Under the pieces are notes generated by a model. It saw nothing but the letters and a program-made list of their open reading frames with translations, was not told where the DNA came from and did no database searches. Position numbers and translations under genes: made by a program. Source: Terriglobus tenax (GTDB lineage Bacteria; Acidobacteriota; Terriglobia; Terriglobales; Acidobacteriaceae). Taken from it: 64,000 bases of DNA. Of this stretch, positions 52,254 through 62,197 are shown in pieces; within the stretch, counting starts at the first letter, position 1, and every line of letters begins with the position of its first letter. Location of the stretch: NCBI RefSeq assembly GCF_025685395.1, contig NZ_JAGSYA010000003.1, positions 1,178,001-1,242,000 of the forward strand. Direction: 5' to 3'.

Positions 52254-55200
52254 ATGAAAGCACCATCCATTAGAAAAGCTGCCGCACGCATGGTGGCTCT
52301 GCTCGTTGTTCTGATGACATCTGCCTATGCAATCGCTCAGATCGCCACCGGAACTATTACCGGTCGTGTTACCGATCAATCGGGCGGAGTCGTAACGGAA
52401 GCCGATGTCTCAGTCATCCGCCCGGATACCGGGCTCGTCATCAAGACCAGAACCAACGCCTCCGGCATCTACTCGGTTGGCTCGCTCAACACCGGCGACT
52501 ACACCGTTGAGGTCACTCACCCTGGCTTCGCCACCACTCGCTCCGCAACCACTCTCGCCGTCGGACAGACCTCGCAGGTCGACATTGCTCTCGGCGTAGG
52601 CGCCGTCACCGAGATGATCGATGTCCAGGGCGATGGCTCTGCGCAGCTTCACACGCAGGACTCCACCCTGTCCTTCGTCGTCGGCGCGCGGCAGGTTTCT
52701 GACCTTCCTCTGAATGGACGCAACCCGTATGGCCTCGCCGCTCTTTCCCCCGGCATCGTTCCCGGCGGAAACTTCGGTGCTGGTCTCAGTAGCACACGCG
52801 GAGCCGTCGTTGCCGCAGCCACCAACAACTTCCAGTCCAACGGTGGCTACGGCGGATCGAACGAGATCCTGCTCGACGGTCTTTCCGTTATCGTCTGCTG
52901 CCAGGGCCAGCCCCCGCTGACGCCCTCCGTTGAGATCGTCGACCAGTTCAGCGTCATCACCTCCGTGCCCGCAGCCCAGTTTGGCCGCTCCAGCGGCGGC
53001 ATCCTCAACATCGTCACCAAGACCGGCACCAACCGCCTGCATGGCGACGTCTATGAATACTTCCGCAACGACCAGCTGGATGCGGCGAACTTCTTTACCA
53101 AGCGTACTGGTATCTATCCCATCCCGACCCGCAAGGATTTCCGCCTGCCGCGTAAGTTCAATCAGTTTGGCGGCTTCGTCAGTGGTCCGGTGCGCATTCC
53201 GTGGCTCTACAACGGCCACGACAAGACCTTCTTCACCTTCGGATACGAGGGCCAGCAGAACCGCAATTCCACCTTCGCTACGATCACTGTGCCCACTGCG
53301 CTGGCGCGCCAGGGCATCTTCACGGAAGCGCCGAAGCCGATCTACGATCCGAACAATGTGAACAACGGAACCCGAACGATCCTTCCGGCTGCATGTGGTG
53401 GCGGCACCTGCTACTCAGCCGGCCGCTACGTGGCCAACATCAATCCCGTGGCGGCAGCTCTGCTCCCGTTGATCCCGGCGCCGAACGCTTCGGGACTCGT
53501 GAATAACTACAGCTTCTCGCGTGGCATCAGCGATACGGACCACCAGTTCAACTTCCGCGTGGACCACAACTTCACGCCAACGCAGCGTACGTTCGTGCGT
53601 GGAACGCGCTCTACCAATAAGCACCATGAGAATGACCTGTTCAATCGGGCAGATGGGCCTTACGGAATCAACCAGAAGATTACGGCGTACTTGTTTGCGC
53701 TTGGGCATTCATGGACGGTATCGCCGTCGCTCCTGGTGCAGTTCTCCTATGGATTCAACTTCCAGCGGAATCAGCAGATCCCGCAGAACATTGGACCGAA
53801 TCCTGGTAACTATGGCTTCTCCTCCACCTTTGCTTCGCAGCAGCAGGTTTCTGGCATTCCCCTGATTCAGCTGGGTGGTTTGCAGCAGATCGGTAACCAG
53901 GCTGCAGCTAACTACTTCACGCACTTCGCGCATATGCTTGGCGGTTCCGCCATTCTGCAGCGTGGTAATCACACGTTGACGTTTGGTTATGACGGACGCT
54001 TGAACATTGAGAATACACAGACGCTTGCCAACCCGGCAGGAAGCATCTCATTTGACTCAGCGCTCACCAACGGTCCGGGAGTGAATGACACGGTGCCTGC
54101 GAACCAGTCGCAGTTCAACTCTTTCGCAGCCTTCCTGCTGGGCGCTCCGACAACCTCGAACATCACCCGCCAATCGACCATTGCTTTGACACAGCCGTAT
54201 CATGCGTTCTACCTGCAGGATGACTGGCGTATCCTGCCCTCACTCACGCTGAACCTCGGCGTGCGTTACGACCTGGAGTTCGGCTTCAAGGACCGGTACA
54301 ACCGCTGGGCCGATTTCGACCCCAACGCAACCAACCCCCTGGCACAGCAAACGGGTCTCTCCTTCACTGGTGGAGCCGCGTATGTTGGAACTGGCAACTA
54401 TAGCTCACGCTTCTTCAAACCAGGTAAGACATCCGTCGGTCCGCGTGCAGGCTTCTCTTGGAAACCGTTGGCCAATACCGTTGTGCGTGGTGGATTCGGC
54501 ATTCTCTATATCCCCACGACGCAGCGCGGTTACTCTGCCGGAACGATGGGCTATTCGCAGCAGACGACCTTCCAGACGGTCAATACTGCGTCACCTGCCA
54601 ACACCTTTGCCAATCCGTTTCCGACGGGAATTTCTTACCCTGCTGGAGCGGCTGCCGGAGTGCAGGTCGCGAATGGTGGTTCGGTCAACGCTCTTCTCTA
54701 TAACAATCCAATCTCCTACCAGGAGCAGTGGAACTTCGGCATCGAGCAGCAGCTTACGCGCAAGCTGATTATGACGTTGAACTACGCTGGTGGACACGGT
54801 GTACATCTTCCCATCAACGGACGCCCGAACGATCTTCTGCCAAGCCTGTTCGGTGCGCCGGGAGATCAGAACCAGGTTGCCTACCTGCAGGCGAATGTAA
54901 CGAATCCCTTCCAGGGGAAGGTTTCGCCGGGATCTCTCAACTCTCAGCCAGTCGTTCAACGTATCCAACTGTTATCGCCCTTCCCGCAATATGGAACGAA
55001 CAATGCGATGCAGAACTATTCGCTGACGTACCAGTATCAGGGGCAGGGAACCACGAGCTTCAACGGTCTGCAGGCAGGCCTGCAGTTCCGCGGCAAGAAC
55101 GGTTCGGGATCGGTCTTCTACACCTGGTCGAAGCTGCTGGGTGATGTCAGTGATCTTACGAATGGATTCCTGAACAGTACCGGCAATCCGTCGTATCAGA

Positions 55201-55814
55201 ACTACTATCTCCGCAAGCAGTATGAGCGCTCGAACCTGGCAACGGACGTGCCTCACCGCATCGTGGGCAGCATCACGTATGCGCTGCCTTTCGGCAAAGG
55301 ACAGTTCTTCGGAAGCAATGTGCCTGGGTATGTCAACCAGGTTATTGGCGGATGGCGTTTGAACCTGATCGCTTCTGTCCAGTCCGGCTTTGCTTTGAAT
55401 ATCGGGCAGAGCGGTGGGGCAGCATTCTCAGGAGCTCGTCCGACGTACACGGGAACTGCTTCTCCGCTGACCAGCGGCAACACACACAATCGGCTGGGGG
55501 GCACCGGACAGACTCAGAGCTATCTGAATCCAGCGGCCTTCCGTTTGAGCCAGTCGTTTGAGCTTGGCAATGTGCCTCGCTCTGCGGCGGCGATCCGTGG
55601 TCCCCTTGGCTTCCAGGACGACCTTTCAGCCATCAAGGAATTTCCTATCCACGAGGACATCCACCTGCAGTTCCGTCTGGAAGCCTTCAATGTGCTCAAT
55701 AAGGTACAGTTCGGTCTTCCGAATGGGACCTTCAACACCTCATCCTTCGGTCAGATTACATCGCAGGCAAACACACCCCGCAATGTACAGCTGGCTTTGA
55801 AGCTGATGTTCTAA
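52254..55814 (+). CDS. TonB-dependent receptor with carboxypeptidase-regulatory-like domain (Oar-like)
   Basis: 1186 residues. Signal MVALLVVLMTSAYAIAQ, then a regulatory-like domain (GTITGRVTDQSGGVVTEADV, LNTGDYTVEVTHPGFATT), the plug (VSDLPLNGRNPYGLAALSPG, NEILLDGLSVIVCCQGQPPL with an unusual Cys pair, GGILNIVTKTGTNRLHGDVY) and a large barrel ending FRLEAFNVLNKVQFGLP and LALKLMF. Probably the outer-membrane uptake component for a glycan handled by the beta-helix protein and FAD enzyme; this link is inferred from the shared promoter element. Confidence 0.93.
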   Translation: MKAPSIRKAAARMVALLVVLMTSAYAIAQIATGTITGRVTDQSGGVVTEADVSVIRPDTGLVIKTRTNASGIYSVGSLNTGDYTVEVTHPGFATTRSATTLAVGQTSQVDIALGVGAVTEMIDVQGDGSAQLHTQDSTLSFVVGARQVSDLPLNGRNPYGLAALSPGIVPGGNFGAGLSSTRGAVVAAATNNFQSNGGYGGSNEILLDGLSVIVCCQGQPPLTPSVEIVDQFSVITSVPAAQFGRSSGGILNIVTKTGTNRLHGDVYEYFRNDQLDAANFFTKRTGIYPIPTRKDFRLPRKFNQFGGFVSGPVRIPWLYNGHDKTFFTFGYEGQQNRNSTFATITVPTALARQGIFTEAPKPIYDPNNVNNGTRTILPAACGGGTCYSAGRYVANINPVAAALLPLIPAPNASGLVNNYSFSRGISDTDHQFNFRVDHNFTPTQRTFVRGTRSTNKHHENDLFNRADGPYGINQKITAYLFALGHSWTVSPSLLVQFSYGFNFQRNQQIPQNIGPNPGNYGFSSTFASQQQVSGIPLIQLGGLQQIGNQAAANYFTHFAHMLGGSAILQRGNHTLTFGYDGRLNIENTQTLANPAGSISFDSALTNGPGVNDTVPANQSQFNSFAAFLLGAPTTSNITRQSTIALTQPYHAFYLQDDWRILPSLTLNLGVRYDLEFGFKDRYNRWADFDPNATNPLAQQTGLSFTGGAAYVGTGNYSSRFFKPGKTSVGPRAGFSWKPLANTVVRGGFGILYIPTTQRGYSAGTMGYSQQTTFQTVNTASPANTFANPFPTGISYPAGAAAGVQVANGGSVNALLYNNPISYQEQWNFGIEQQLTRKLIMTLNYAGGHGVHLPINGRPNDLLPSLFGAPGDQNQVAYLQANVTNPFQGKVSPGSLNSQPVVQRIQLLSPFPQYGTNNAMQNYSLTYQYQGQGTTSFNGLQAGLQFRGKNGSGSVFYTWSKLLGDVSDLTNGFLNSTGNPSYQNYYLRKQYERSNLATDVPHRIVGSITYALPFGKGQFFGSNVPGYVNQVIGGWRLNLIASVQSGFALNIGQSGGAAFSGARPTYTGTASPLTSGNTHNRLGGTGQTQSYLNPAAFRLSQSFELGNVPRSAAAIRGPLGFQDDLSAIKEFPIHEDIHLQFRLEAFNVLNKVQFGLPNGTFNTSSFGQITSQANTPRNVQLALKLMF

Positions 55815-55833
55815 CACGCACACTTTACTGGCC

Positions 55834-55868
55834 GGGCCGAAGAGAGAGGTCTCTTCGGCCCCTTCTTT
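55834..55868 (+). terminator. Intrinsic terminator after the TonB receptor
   Basis: Perfect 12-bp stem GGGCCGAAGAGA / TCTCTTCGGCCC with a 4-nt loop, followed by CTTCTTTT. It starts 20 nt after the receptor stop. Confidence 0.9.
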
Positions 55869-55884
55869 TGCGCGCTCCAAACAG

Positions 55885-55919
55885 AAAGCCTTCGCTTCTA
55901 ATACTGAAGCGAAGGCTTT
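55885..55919 (-). terminator. Intrinsic terminator of the beta-glucosidase gene
   Basis: Perfect 14-bp stem AAAGCCTTCGCTTC / GAAGCGAAGGCTTT with a 7-nt loop; on the minus strand it is followed by CTGTTT and lies 18 nt past the beta-glucosidase stop. With the neighbouring hairpin it insulates two convergent genes. Confidence 0.85.
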
Positions 55920-55936
55920 ATCTTCTGGATAGAAAT

Positions 55937-57385
55937 CTATGCCAGCCGATTGCTGGCGATCACAGCCTGGTAGAACTCGTAGGACAGCTTCGGTGTCCGC
56001 TTCTGCGTCGCGTAATCCACATACGTAATGCCGAAACGCTGCGAGTATCCCATCGTCCACTCAAAGTTATCCAACATACTCCAGAGAAAATACCCGCGTA
56101 CCGGAATTCCTTCCGCGGTTGCTCGCTGCAACTGGGTCAGATAGTTCCGAAGCAGATTAACCCGGTCCGTATCCAGAACGCGGCCATCCGTCAGAGTGTC
56201 ATCTGCCGCGCAGCCATTTTCCGTAATGTAAATCTCCTTCAGACCCCACACATCGCGCATCAGACGCGGGGTCCAGTACAGTGACTGCGGATTGTAATAA
56301 AGCCAGTCAGCCGTTAGGTGCGGATAGGAGGCAGGACGTTTCGGAACGATATATCCATCCTCGTTGTCGGCAGCCATTACCTCGGTCGTGGAGTAGATGT
56401 TCACTCCATAGAAGTCGAGCGGCTGCGCAATGGTCTTCATCTCTTCTGAAGTGAACCGTGGAGCGTCGGCGCCGAGCTTGCTGAGATACCGCTCCGAGTA
56501 CTTGCCTTCCAGCATTGGAACTTCGTACGCCTCGTTGAAATGACGGATCGCTTTCTTAGCCGCTGCAATGTGTTCAGGTGTTTCGACAACAGGCATTGCC
56601 CCATTCGTATTCTGTGCAATCCCAACGCGGGCTTTACTCGCGTTCGCCCGGATCGCCTGCACAGCCAATCCATGCCCCAGCAATGCGTAGTGCGATGTCT
56701 GGGCAAGCTGCTTTGGTGTGGATTTGAGTTTAGGCGCGTGGATAGGATTCTCGCTATATGCCAGGTTGATATAGCTGTTCAGCTCGTTGATCGTCATCCA
56801 GTAGCGAATTCTGTCGTTCAACTGCTTTGAAACATAGCTAGCGTATTCGCCAAAGGCCTCTGCCGTCTCACGGCCACGCCAGCCCGCGTATTGGTCTTGC
56901 AGCGGCTGAGGCAAATCCCAATGGAACAACGTGCAAAATGGCTCAATGCCATTGGCATGCAACTCGTCAATCAGCCGCTTGTAAAAGTCCAGACCTTTCG
57001 GATTCGCAGAGCCCTTGCCTTCAGGAAAAACGCGTGGCCAGGCAATGGAAAACCGGAAGCCCTTGACACCCAGGCGCTTCATCAGCTGGATATCTTCCTT
57101 GTAGCGGTGATAAAAGTCATCCGCCACATCGCCGGTATCGTTGTGGACGATTGCCCCGGGAAGATGCGAGAACGTATCCCACACAGACGGCCCACGGCCG
57201 TCTTCCTTTACAGCGCCCTCCACCTGGTATGACGCGGTTGCAGTGCCCCATACAAATCCTTTTGGAAAAGCGAGAGCCTGCGGAGCACTGGAAGGTTGGG
57301 GTGCAGCGATGGCCTCGGGCAGAGAGAGCGCGAGAGGCGTTGCAGCAAGAAGAGAACTGGATTTCAAAAAATCGCGGCGGCGCAT
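55937..57385 (-). CDS. Tat-exported GH1 beta-glucosidase
   Basis: 482 residues. The N-terminal RRRDFLKSSSLLAATPLALS is a Tat signal, so it folds before export. GH1 TIM barrel: FPKGFVWGTATASYQVEGA (N-terminal signature), FRFSIAWPRVFPEG, FCTLFHWDLPQPLQ. Acid/base motif TINEL near residue 203 (usually TxNEP, here Leu for Pro) and nucleophile motif ITENG near 390. FLWSMLDNFEWTMGYSQRFG closes the barrel. It should cleave beta-glucosides or cellobiose-like disaccharides in the periplasm. Single-gene unit with its own terminator. Confidence 0.95.
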   Translation of the reverse strand: MRRRDFLKSSSLLAATPLALSLPEAIAAPQPSSAPQALAFPKGFVWGTATASYQVEGAVKEDGRGPSVWDTFSHLPGAIVHNDTGDVADDFYHRYKEDIQLMKRLGVKGFRFSIAWPRVFPEGKGSANPKGLDFYKRLIDELHANGIEPFCTLFHWDLPQPLQDQYAGWRGRETAEAFGEYASYVSKQLNDRIRYWMTINELNSYINLAYSENPIHAPKLKSTPKQLAQTSHYALLGHGLAVQAIRANASKARVGIAQNTNGAMPVVETPEHIAAAKKAIRHFNEAYEVPMLEGKYSERYLSKLGADAPRFTSEEMKTIAQPLDFYGVNIYSTTEVMAADNEDGYIVPKRPASYPHLTADWLYYNPQSLYWTPRLMRDVWGLKEIYITENGCAADDTLTDGRVLDTDRVNLLRNYLTQLQRATAEGIPVRGYFLWSMLDNFEWTMGYSQRFGITYVDYATQKRTPKLSYEFYQAVIASNRLA

Positions 57386-57647
57386 TCATTCTCCATGGTT
57401 CTGGTTTCAAACTGTATCTACCGGATCACTTAACGCCTTAGGCGTCTAACAATAGTTTCTCCTAAATAAATCGCTTAATCCATGGTTATGCGAACAGCAG
57501 CGAGCGATAGTGCAGAGCTAACTCCAGATAATGTCGCAGCCTGCCGTGGATGGTGTGCACGATCTGTGCAATTCAATCTCTTGCAACGGCTCGCTTTGCA
57601 TGAATAGAGCGAGCCGCATTTGGATAGCCACCCTAGAATGGGAGCAA

Positions 57648-58973
57648 ATGGCCAAAACAGAATCTCTCGAAACGGACATCCGCTGGTCTCCGCCTCTGCG
57701 GTTGACCTTTCTTTGGGTCTCGAGCTTTCTGTTGTTCCTCATGCTTCCTTTGGACTGGCATTTCTGGCGGGGGTTGAAAGGGCTAGCACCGTGGCAGATA
57801 TGGTTTCATCTCGCCACGTATCTGCCCCACTTCATCCGGGCTCCTCGCTGGGGGATTGCGAGCTTTCTGAATATCTGGCTATGCCTTGCCGCGGGATTCT
57901 TGTTGGGAACCCTTGTTTCCTGGCGTTGTGGTGAACGCATGGCTTATTCGAACGCCTATCGCTGGATGAGAGCCCTGCTGCGCTATCGCCTGGCGCTCGC
58001 GCTTTTGGTTTACGGTCTGCTGAAGATCTTCATGCTGCAGTTTCCATTGCCCACGGTCAGTGATCTGAATACGCAATACGGCGACCTGATGCAGTGGAAG
58101 ATCTACTACCTGACCGTTGGTGTAGGAAAAATGGGGTATCAGCCTCTTCTTGGAGGTCTGGAGATAGGCGCAGCCCTGCTGCTTTTATGGAACCGTACCG
58201 CCATCATCGGAGCCTGCCTGAGCGGCGCCATGCTGACGAACATCGTTCCGGCCAACTTCGCCTATCAGTTCGGAGACCATGTCTTCGCCACCATTCTGAT
58301 GCTGTTCGCGGCAGTCATTGCAGCACATGATGGCTGGCGGCTGTTGCATCTGCTGGTATTGCAAACGGCGGTCAAGGCCGACCGTACCAAAGATCTCTCC
58401 CTCCTCATGCCGCGTTTGGCCATGTGTGCCCGTGGAGGTATCGTGACTTTCGCCATGCTCTTTGCCGGTTCACTTTCTATCGGCCTACGCCACTCCCGCT
58501 GGCCATATCCGGACGAGGCAGGCATGGCCGGTATGGCAGGCGTCTACAACGTGCGGGAGTTCTCCCTGAACGGCGAAGTATTGCCCTACACGCTGACCGG
58601 CAATCGCCGCTGGCAGGATGTTGTCTTCGAAGACTGGAACACCTTCAGCGTACGCGTGAACCGCCCCATGACCATTGAAGTCGCCAAACCCTCCATCGAC
58701 AATCCGGAAGCACAACGACTGTACGAGATAGCGGGGAACGGCGGACGGCATTTTTACAGCTACCAGGAAAACGCCGCCACTCGCACTCTGCTGGCCAAAG
58801 GGAAGAACGATCCGGCGGAAATACTCTCGCTGCATTACAGCAAGCAGCCTGACGGAAGCTTTGTTCTGGAAGGGAAGGAGGCCAGCGGGGCAAAGCTGCA
58901 CATCGTGTTGGAGCGGGTGGACAAGAGATATCTGTTGGACGCAGGCCGTCGGAGACCAATCAGCCTTTATTAA
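57648..58973 (+). CDS. DoxX-like membrane protein with C-terminal soluble domain (paralogue A)
   Basis: 441 residues from ATG 57648 (GGGAG upstream). About seven membrane helices; the middle has the DoxX-type segment LLKIFMLQFPLPTVSDLNTQ, then GGLEIGAALLLLWNRTAIIG and GAMLTNIVPANFAYQFGDHV. The C-terminal ~120 residues are soluble (GVYNVREFSLNGEVLPYTLT, HFYSYQENAATRTLLAKGK). It shares this architecture with the next gene, 17 nt downstream, indicating tandem duplication and divergence. Function unknown; a redox or lipid-linked role in the inner membrane is a guess. Confidence 0.7.
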   Translation: MAKTESLETDIRWSPPLRLTFLWVSSFLLFLMLPLDWHFWRGLKGLAPWQIWFHLATYLPHFIRAPRWGIASFLNIWLCLAAGFLLGTLVSWRCGERMAYSNAYRWMRALLRYRLALALLVYGLLKIFMLQFPLPTVSDLNTQYGDLMQWKIYYLTVGVGKMGYQPLLGGLEIGAALLLLWNRTAIIGACLSGAMLTNIVPANFAYQFGDHVFATILMLFAAVIAAHDGWRLLHLLVLQTAVKADRTKDLSLLMPRLAMCARGGIVTFAMLFAGSLSIGLRHSRWPYPDEAGMAGMAGVYNVREFSLNGEVLPYTLTGNRRWQDVVFEDWNTFSVRVNRPMTIEVAKPSIDNPEAQRLYEIAGNGGRHFYSYQENAATRTLLAKGKNDPAEILSLHYSKQPDGSFVLEGKEASGAKLHIVLERVDKRYLLDAGRRRPISLY

Positions 58974-58990
58974 GAAAGAGCGGAGGGAAA

Positions 58991-60535
58991 GTGTTGGATA
59001 CACATTGCGACGAATACCGCCTGGCGTCCTCACGCCCTGACGATCCCGCTCAGCGGCCCTGGACCGCCGCACAGCTCGTCCTCTTCCGTATCTATTTTCT
59101 GCTCGTAGTACAGGTCATTCTTCCGGTGCAGCCCAGTCGCTGGAAGCGTTTCTCGCTGATACGCGACCTGCGTGATTTCGTGATGTGGCTGAACCCGTTG
59201 CCTTCAGAGCGCTTCGGTTATGTGACGGTTGCAGGGGACAGCGGCCGCTACGGCATCGGAAGCTTCGCTTCATGGGGCATCGCAATCGGGGCGGCCGTGC
59301 TTGGTGGCTTGATCTGGACATGGCTGGCACGTAACAGCAGCCGCCGGGAATATCACAAGCTCTATTACTGGACGAATCTCTGCAATCGCTACTTCCTTGC
59401 GCTCAACATGCTGGACTTCGGATACATGAAGTTTTTTCCAGAACAGATGCCCTTTCCAACCATCGCTAACCGTCACACGCTTTTCGGAGAAATCGCAGCC
59501 TTTCGTCTCTATTGGCATTCGGTTGGCCTGGTCACCTGGTACCAGGTATTCCTGGGCTTTATGGAACTGATAGGCGGAGTACTGATGCTGTTTCGACAGA
59601 CAACTGCCATCGGCGCGGTGGTGCTCTGCGGCATGCTCTTCAATATTGCGCACTCGAACTTTGCCTATGATGGCGGCGTGCAGGTCCACAGTGCAACGAT
59701 CTCGCTTCTCGCCGGATTTCTCTTTGCGGAATATGTTCCTGATCTATGGAAGCTGCTGATCAGGCGCGAAGACGTCATCCCATGGCACTATCATCCCCAT
59801 TTCGATGTGCCTTGGAAAAAGATCGCGTTCTATGGCACACGCACGGCAGCATGGATATTTCTGCTTCCGGTCTATGGTTATGTCCGCTACGACCTGCACT
59901 ACAACACGAATATGGGCAAGGAACCGAAGGCGCCAGGCATTCCTGGAACCGTGGGTTTTTATCAGGTCACCAGGTTTATCCGCAATGGAGAAGAACTGCC
60001 TTACTCCCCACTTAGCCCGGTCCGTTGGCAAAGCGCCAGTTTTGAAGCTGCCAGTACCTTTGTCTACAAGGTGAACTGTGCAATGCCTGTCCGTCTCGAT
60101 AACGGAGCCGACACCTTCTGGGATATCGAGAAGCGATACGAGATGGCGGGCTTTGCGGGAGGCCGCAAATACCTCTTCTACGATTACGATCTTTCAAAGC
60201 AGTTGCTTTTCTTGAGAGACAAAAACATTCTCACCCTGCACGAGCGGCAGCTTTATCCAGGCGCCGCTGCGGCGAAAGGCTGGAAGCCTGCGAAGGTACT
60301 GACATGGCACTACACTTTTCCGGAAAAAGGACACGTAACCCTCTCAGGTATGGATGAGGACGGTACCACCATCGAGGCTGACCTGGAACTCATTGAGGAG
60401 CAGCAGGCGATTCACATCGATTCACCCGTCCAGGGCCAACCCCTGCACTACGATCGCACCTTCTATCGGCGCATTCCCATGTCCGATAAAAGCTTTGATG
60501 GATACGGAGCATCGCCCGCGCAAGGCCCGAAGTAG
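58991..60535 (+). CDS. DoxX-like membrane protein with C-terminal soluble domain (paralogue B)
   Basis: 514 residues from GTG 58991 (GGAGG upstream). Same design as paralogue A: helices including LVLFRIYFLLVVQVILPVQP, the DoxX-like LNMLDFGYMKFFPEQMPFPT, FLGFMELIGGVLMLFRQTTA and CGMLFNIAHSNFAYDGG. Then a soluble domain (VGFYQVTRFIRNGEELPYSP, KYLFYDYDLSKQLLFLRD) parallel to GVYNVREFSLNGEVLPYT in A. The pair may form a heterodimer. 12 nt separate it from the flavoenzyme gene. Confidence 0.7.
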   Translation: MLDTHCDEYRLASSRPDDPAQRPWTAAQLVLFRIYFLLVVQVILPVQPSRWKRFSLIRDLRDFVMWLNPLPSERFGYVTVAGDSGRYGIGSFASWGIAIGAAVLGGLIWTWLARNSSRREYHKLYYWTNLCNRYFLALNMLDFGYMKFFPEQMPFPTIANRHTLFGEIAAFRLYWHSVGLVTWYQVFLGFMELIGGVLMLFRQTTAIGAVVLCGMLFNIAHSNFAYDGGVQVHSATISLLAGFLFAEYVPDLWKLLIRREDVIPWHYHPHFDVPWKKIAFYGTRTAAWIFLLPVYGYVRYDLHYNTNMGKEPKAPGIPGTVGFYQVTRFIRNGEELPYSPLSPVRWQSASFEAASTFVYKVNCAMPVRLDNGADTFWDIEKRYEMAGFAGGRKYLFYDYDLSKQLLFLRDKNILTLHERQLYPGAAAAKGWKPAKVLTWHYTFPEKGHVTLSGMDEDGTTIEADLELIEEQQAIHIDSPVQGQPLHYDRTFYRRIPMSDKSFDGYGASPAQGPK

Positions 60536-60547
60536 GACAATGGACTG

Positions 60548-62002
60548 GTGGACAGTTTGAATCCAGAATGGGATGCCATTATCGTAGGCGCTGGGCCAAA
60601 TGGCTTCGCCGCAGCCATTACGCTGCAACGTGCCGGCCTGCGCACTCTGCTGCTTGAAGGGGCTGCCACGACCGGTGGAGGCACGCGTTCAGCGGAACTC
60701 ACGCTCCCAGGCTTCCTTCATGATGTTTGCTCTGCAATTCATCCCATGGCGGCAGTTTCTCCCTTCCTGCGGTCGCTGCCGCTGCAGGAACTCGGCCTCA
60801 CTCTCATTGAGCCTCCCGTGCAGGCCGCTCATCCTTTTGACGATGGTGAAACCGCCGCACTCTATCGCTCACTTGCCGAGACAGAAGCAACACTCGACGA
60901 CGCTGATCGTAGCCGCTATCACCAAACCTTTGCTCCACTGGTAGAGGCATGGCCCAGGCTGATCGACGATGTTTTGGGCCCGCTGCATCTCCCCAGGCAT
61001 CCCATGGACATAGCCCGGTTCGGGCTACAGGCTTTCCGTTCCGCAAGCAGTTTTGTCGGGCAGTTCAGCGGTAAAAAAGCAAAAGGGCTTTTTGCTGGAA
61101 TGGCGGCACACTCCTTCCTGGAACTCGACCAGGCCGCCTCTGCCGCCATAGGTCTTACGCTGTCGATCGTCGGCCACACGAACGGGTGGCCAATTCCAAA
61201 GGGAGGATCGCAGAGCATCGCGACGGCTCTTGAGCAGTATTACCTTTCCCTTGGTGGCGTTCTGCACACCAATACAGAAGTAAAGTCCCTGGCTCAGCTT
61301 CCCACTGCTCGCGCTGTGCTCTTCGATCTCACGCCAAAGCAGTTACTGCGTATCGCCGGAGAAAGTTTTTCAGACTCCTATCGCGGAAGACTGACGAAGT
61401 ATCGCTATGGGATGGGAGTCTTCAAGATGGACTGGGCGTTGAGTGGGCCCACTCCTTTTACAGCGGAAGCCTGCCGCCTCGCCGGCACCGTACACATCGG
61501 CGGCACCTTTGAAGAGATTGCCCGGTCGGAATCCGATGCGGCGAAGGGCCGCCATAGTCAGCGCCCTTTCGTGTTGTTTGCGCAGCAGAGCATCTTCGAT
61601 GCGAGCCGCGCACCCACGGGCAAACACACAGCCTGGGCATACTGCCATGTGCCCAATGGCTCTACGGTCGATATGTCTGAAGCCATCGAGCGGCAGATAG
61701 AGCGTTTTGCACCGGGTTTTCGTGACCTGATTCTGGCTCGTCGCACGGCAAACACCGCCCAGATGGAGCTCTACAACCCGAACTTCGTCGGAGGAGATAT
61801 CAATGGCGGGGCCATCGATATCACGCAACTCTTCACCCGGCCCGTTGCAGCAATCTCGCCGTACCGCACCTCAGCCAAAGGCATTTATCTCTGTTCTTCT
61901 TCCACCCCCCCGGGCGGTGGCGTGCACGGTATGTGCGGCTACCACGCGGCTCTACGCGCAATGAAAGATATTTTTCCTGGGACGCTGCCAAAACACGGCT
62001 GA
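60548..62002 (+). CDS. Phytoene-dehydrogenase-like FAD oxidoreductase (CrtI family)
   Basis: 484 residues from GTG 60548. FAD-binding start WDAIIVGAGPNGFAAAITLQ, then LLLEGAATTGGGTRSAELTL; C-terminal flavin motif GIYLCSSSTPPGGGVHGMCG. HSFLELDQAASAAIGLTLSI and KGGSQSIATALEQYYLSLGG are typical of the uncharacterised COG1233/CrtI-like branch. No signal peptide. No carotenoid genes are nearby, so the substrate need not be phytoene. Probably works with the two DoxX-like membrane proteins in one operon. Confidence 0.85.
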   Translation: MDSLNPEWDAIIVGAGPNGFAAAITLQRAGLRTLLLEGAATTGGGTRSAELTLPGFLHDVCSAIHPMAAVSPFLRSLPLQELGLTLIEPPVQAAHPFDDGETAALYRSLAETEATLDDADRSRYHQTFAPLVEAWPRLIDDVLGPLHLPRHPMDIARFGLQAFRSASSFVGQFSGKKAKGLFAGMAAHSFLELDQAASAAIGLTLSIVGHTNGWPIPKGGSQSIATALEQYYLSLGGVLHTNTEVKSLAQLPTARAVLFDLTPKQLLRIAGESFSDSYRGRLTKYRYGMGVFKMDWALSGPTPFTAEACRLAGTVHIGGTFEEIARSESDAAKGRHSQRPFVLFAQQSIFDASRAPTGKHTAWAYCHVPNGSTVDMSEAIERQIERFAPGFRDLILARRTANTAQMELYNPNFVGGDINGGAIDITQLFTRPVAAISPYRTSAKGIYLCSSSTPPGGGVHGMCGYHAALRAMKDIFPGTLPKHG

Positions 62003-62142
62003 GGATTGCTTTGTGATCAGTTGGAGTTTCTTCTGCTCTTTCGTAGAGCTGCATTCGGCTTGCACCCTGATCCCATTTCAAAGGCGCAGCCACATTGAAA
62101 ACGTGACCGTCTATCCACTCTTAGCAGCGAAGCAATACCAAA

Positions 62143-62185
62143 AAAAGAGACATGGAAGCTGGTACAAGCCTTCCATGTCTCTTTT
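62143..62185. terminator. Bidirectional intrinsic terminator
   Basis: Perfect 16-bp stem AAAAGAGACATGGAAG / CTTCCATGTCTCTTTT with an 11-nt loop, flanked by an A-run on the left and T-run on the right. It lies between the convergent flavoenzyme and hydrolase genes and can serve both. Confidence 0.9.
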
Positions 62186-62197
62186 CAAGGGGATCTC

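Noticed and set aside
57433..57445. Small palindrome ACGCCTTAGGCGT upstream of the beta-glucosidase
   Set aside because: Only six-base arms; too short to separate from chance without a second copy.
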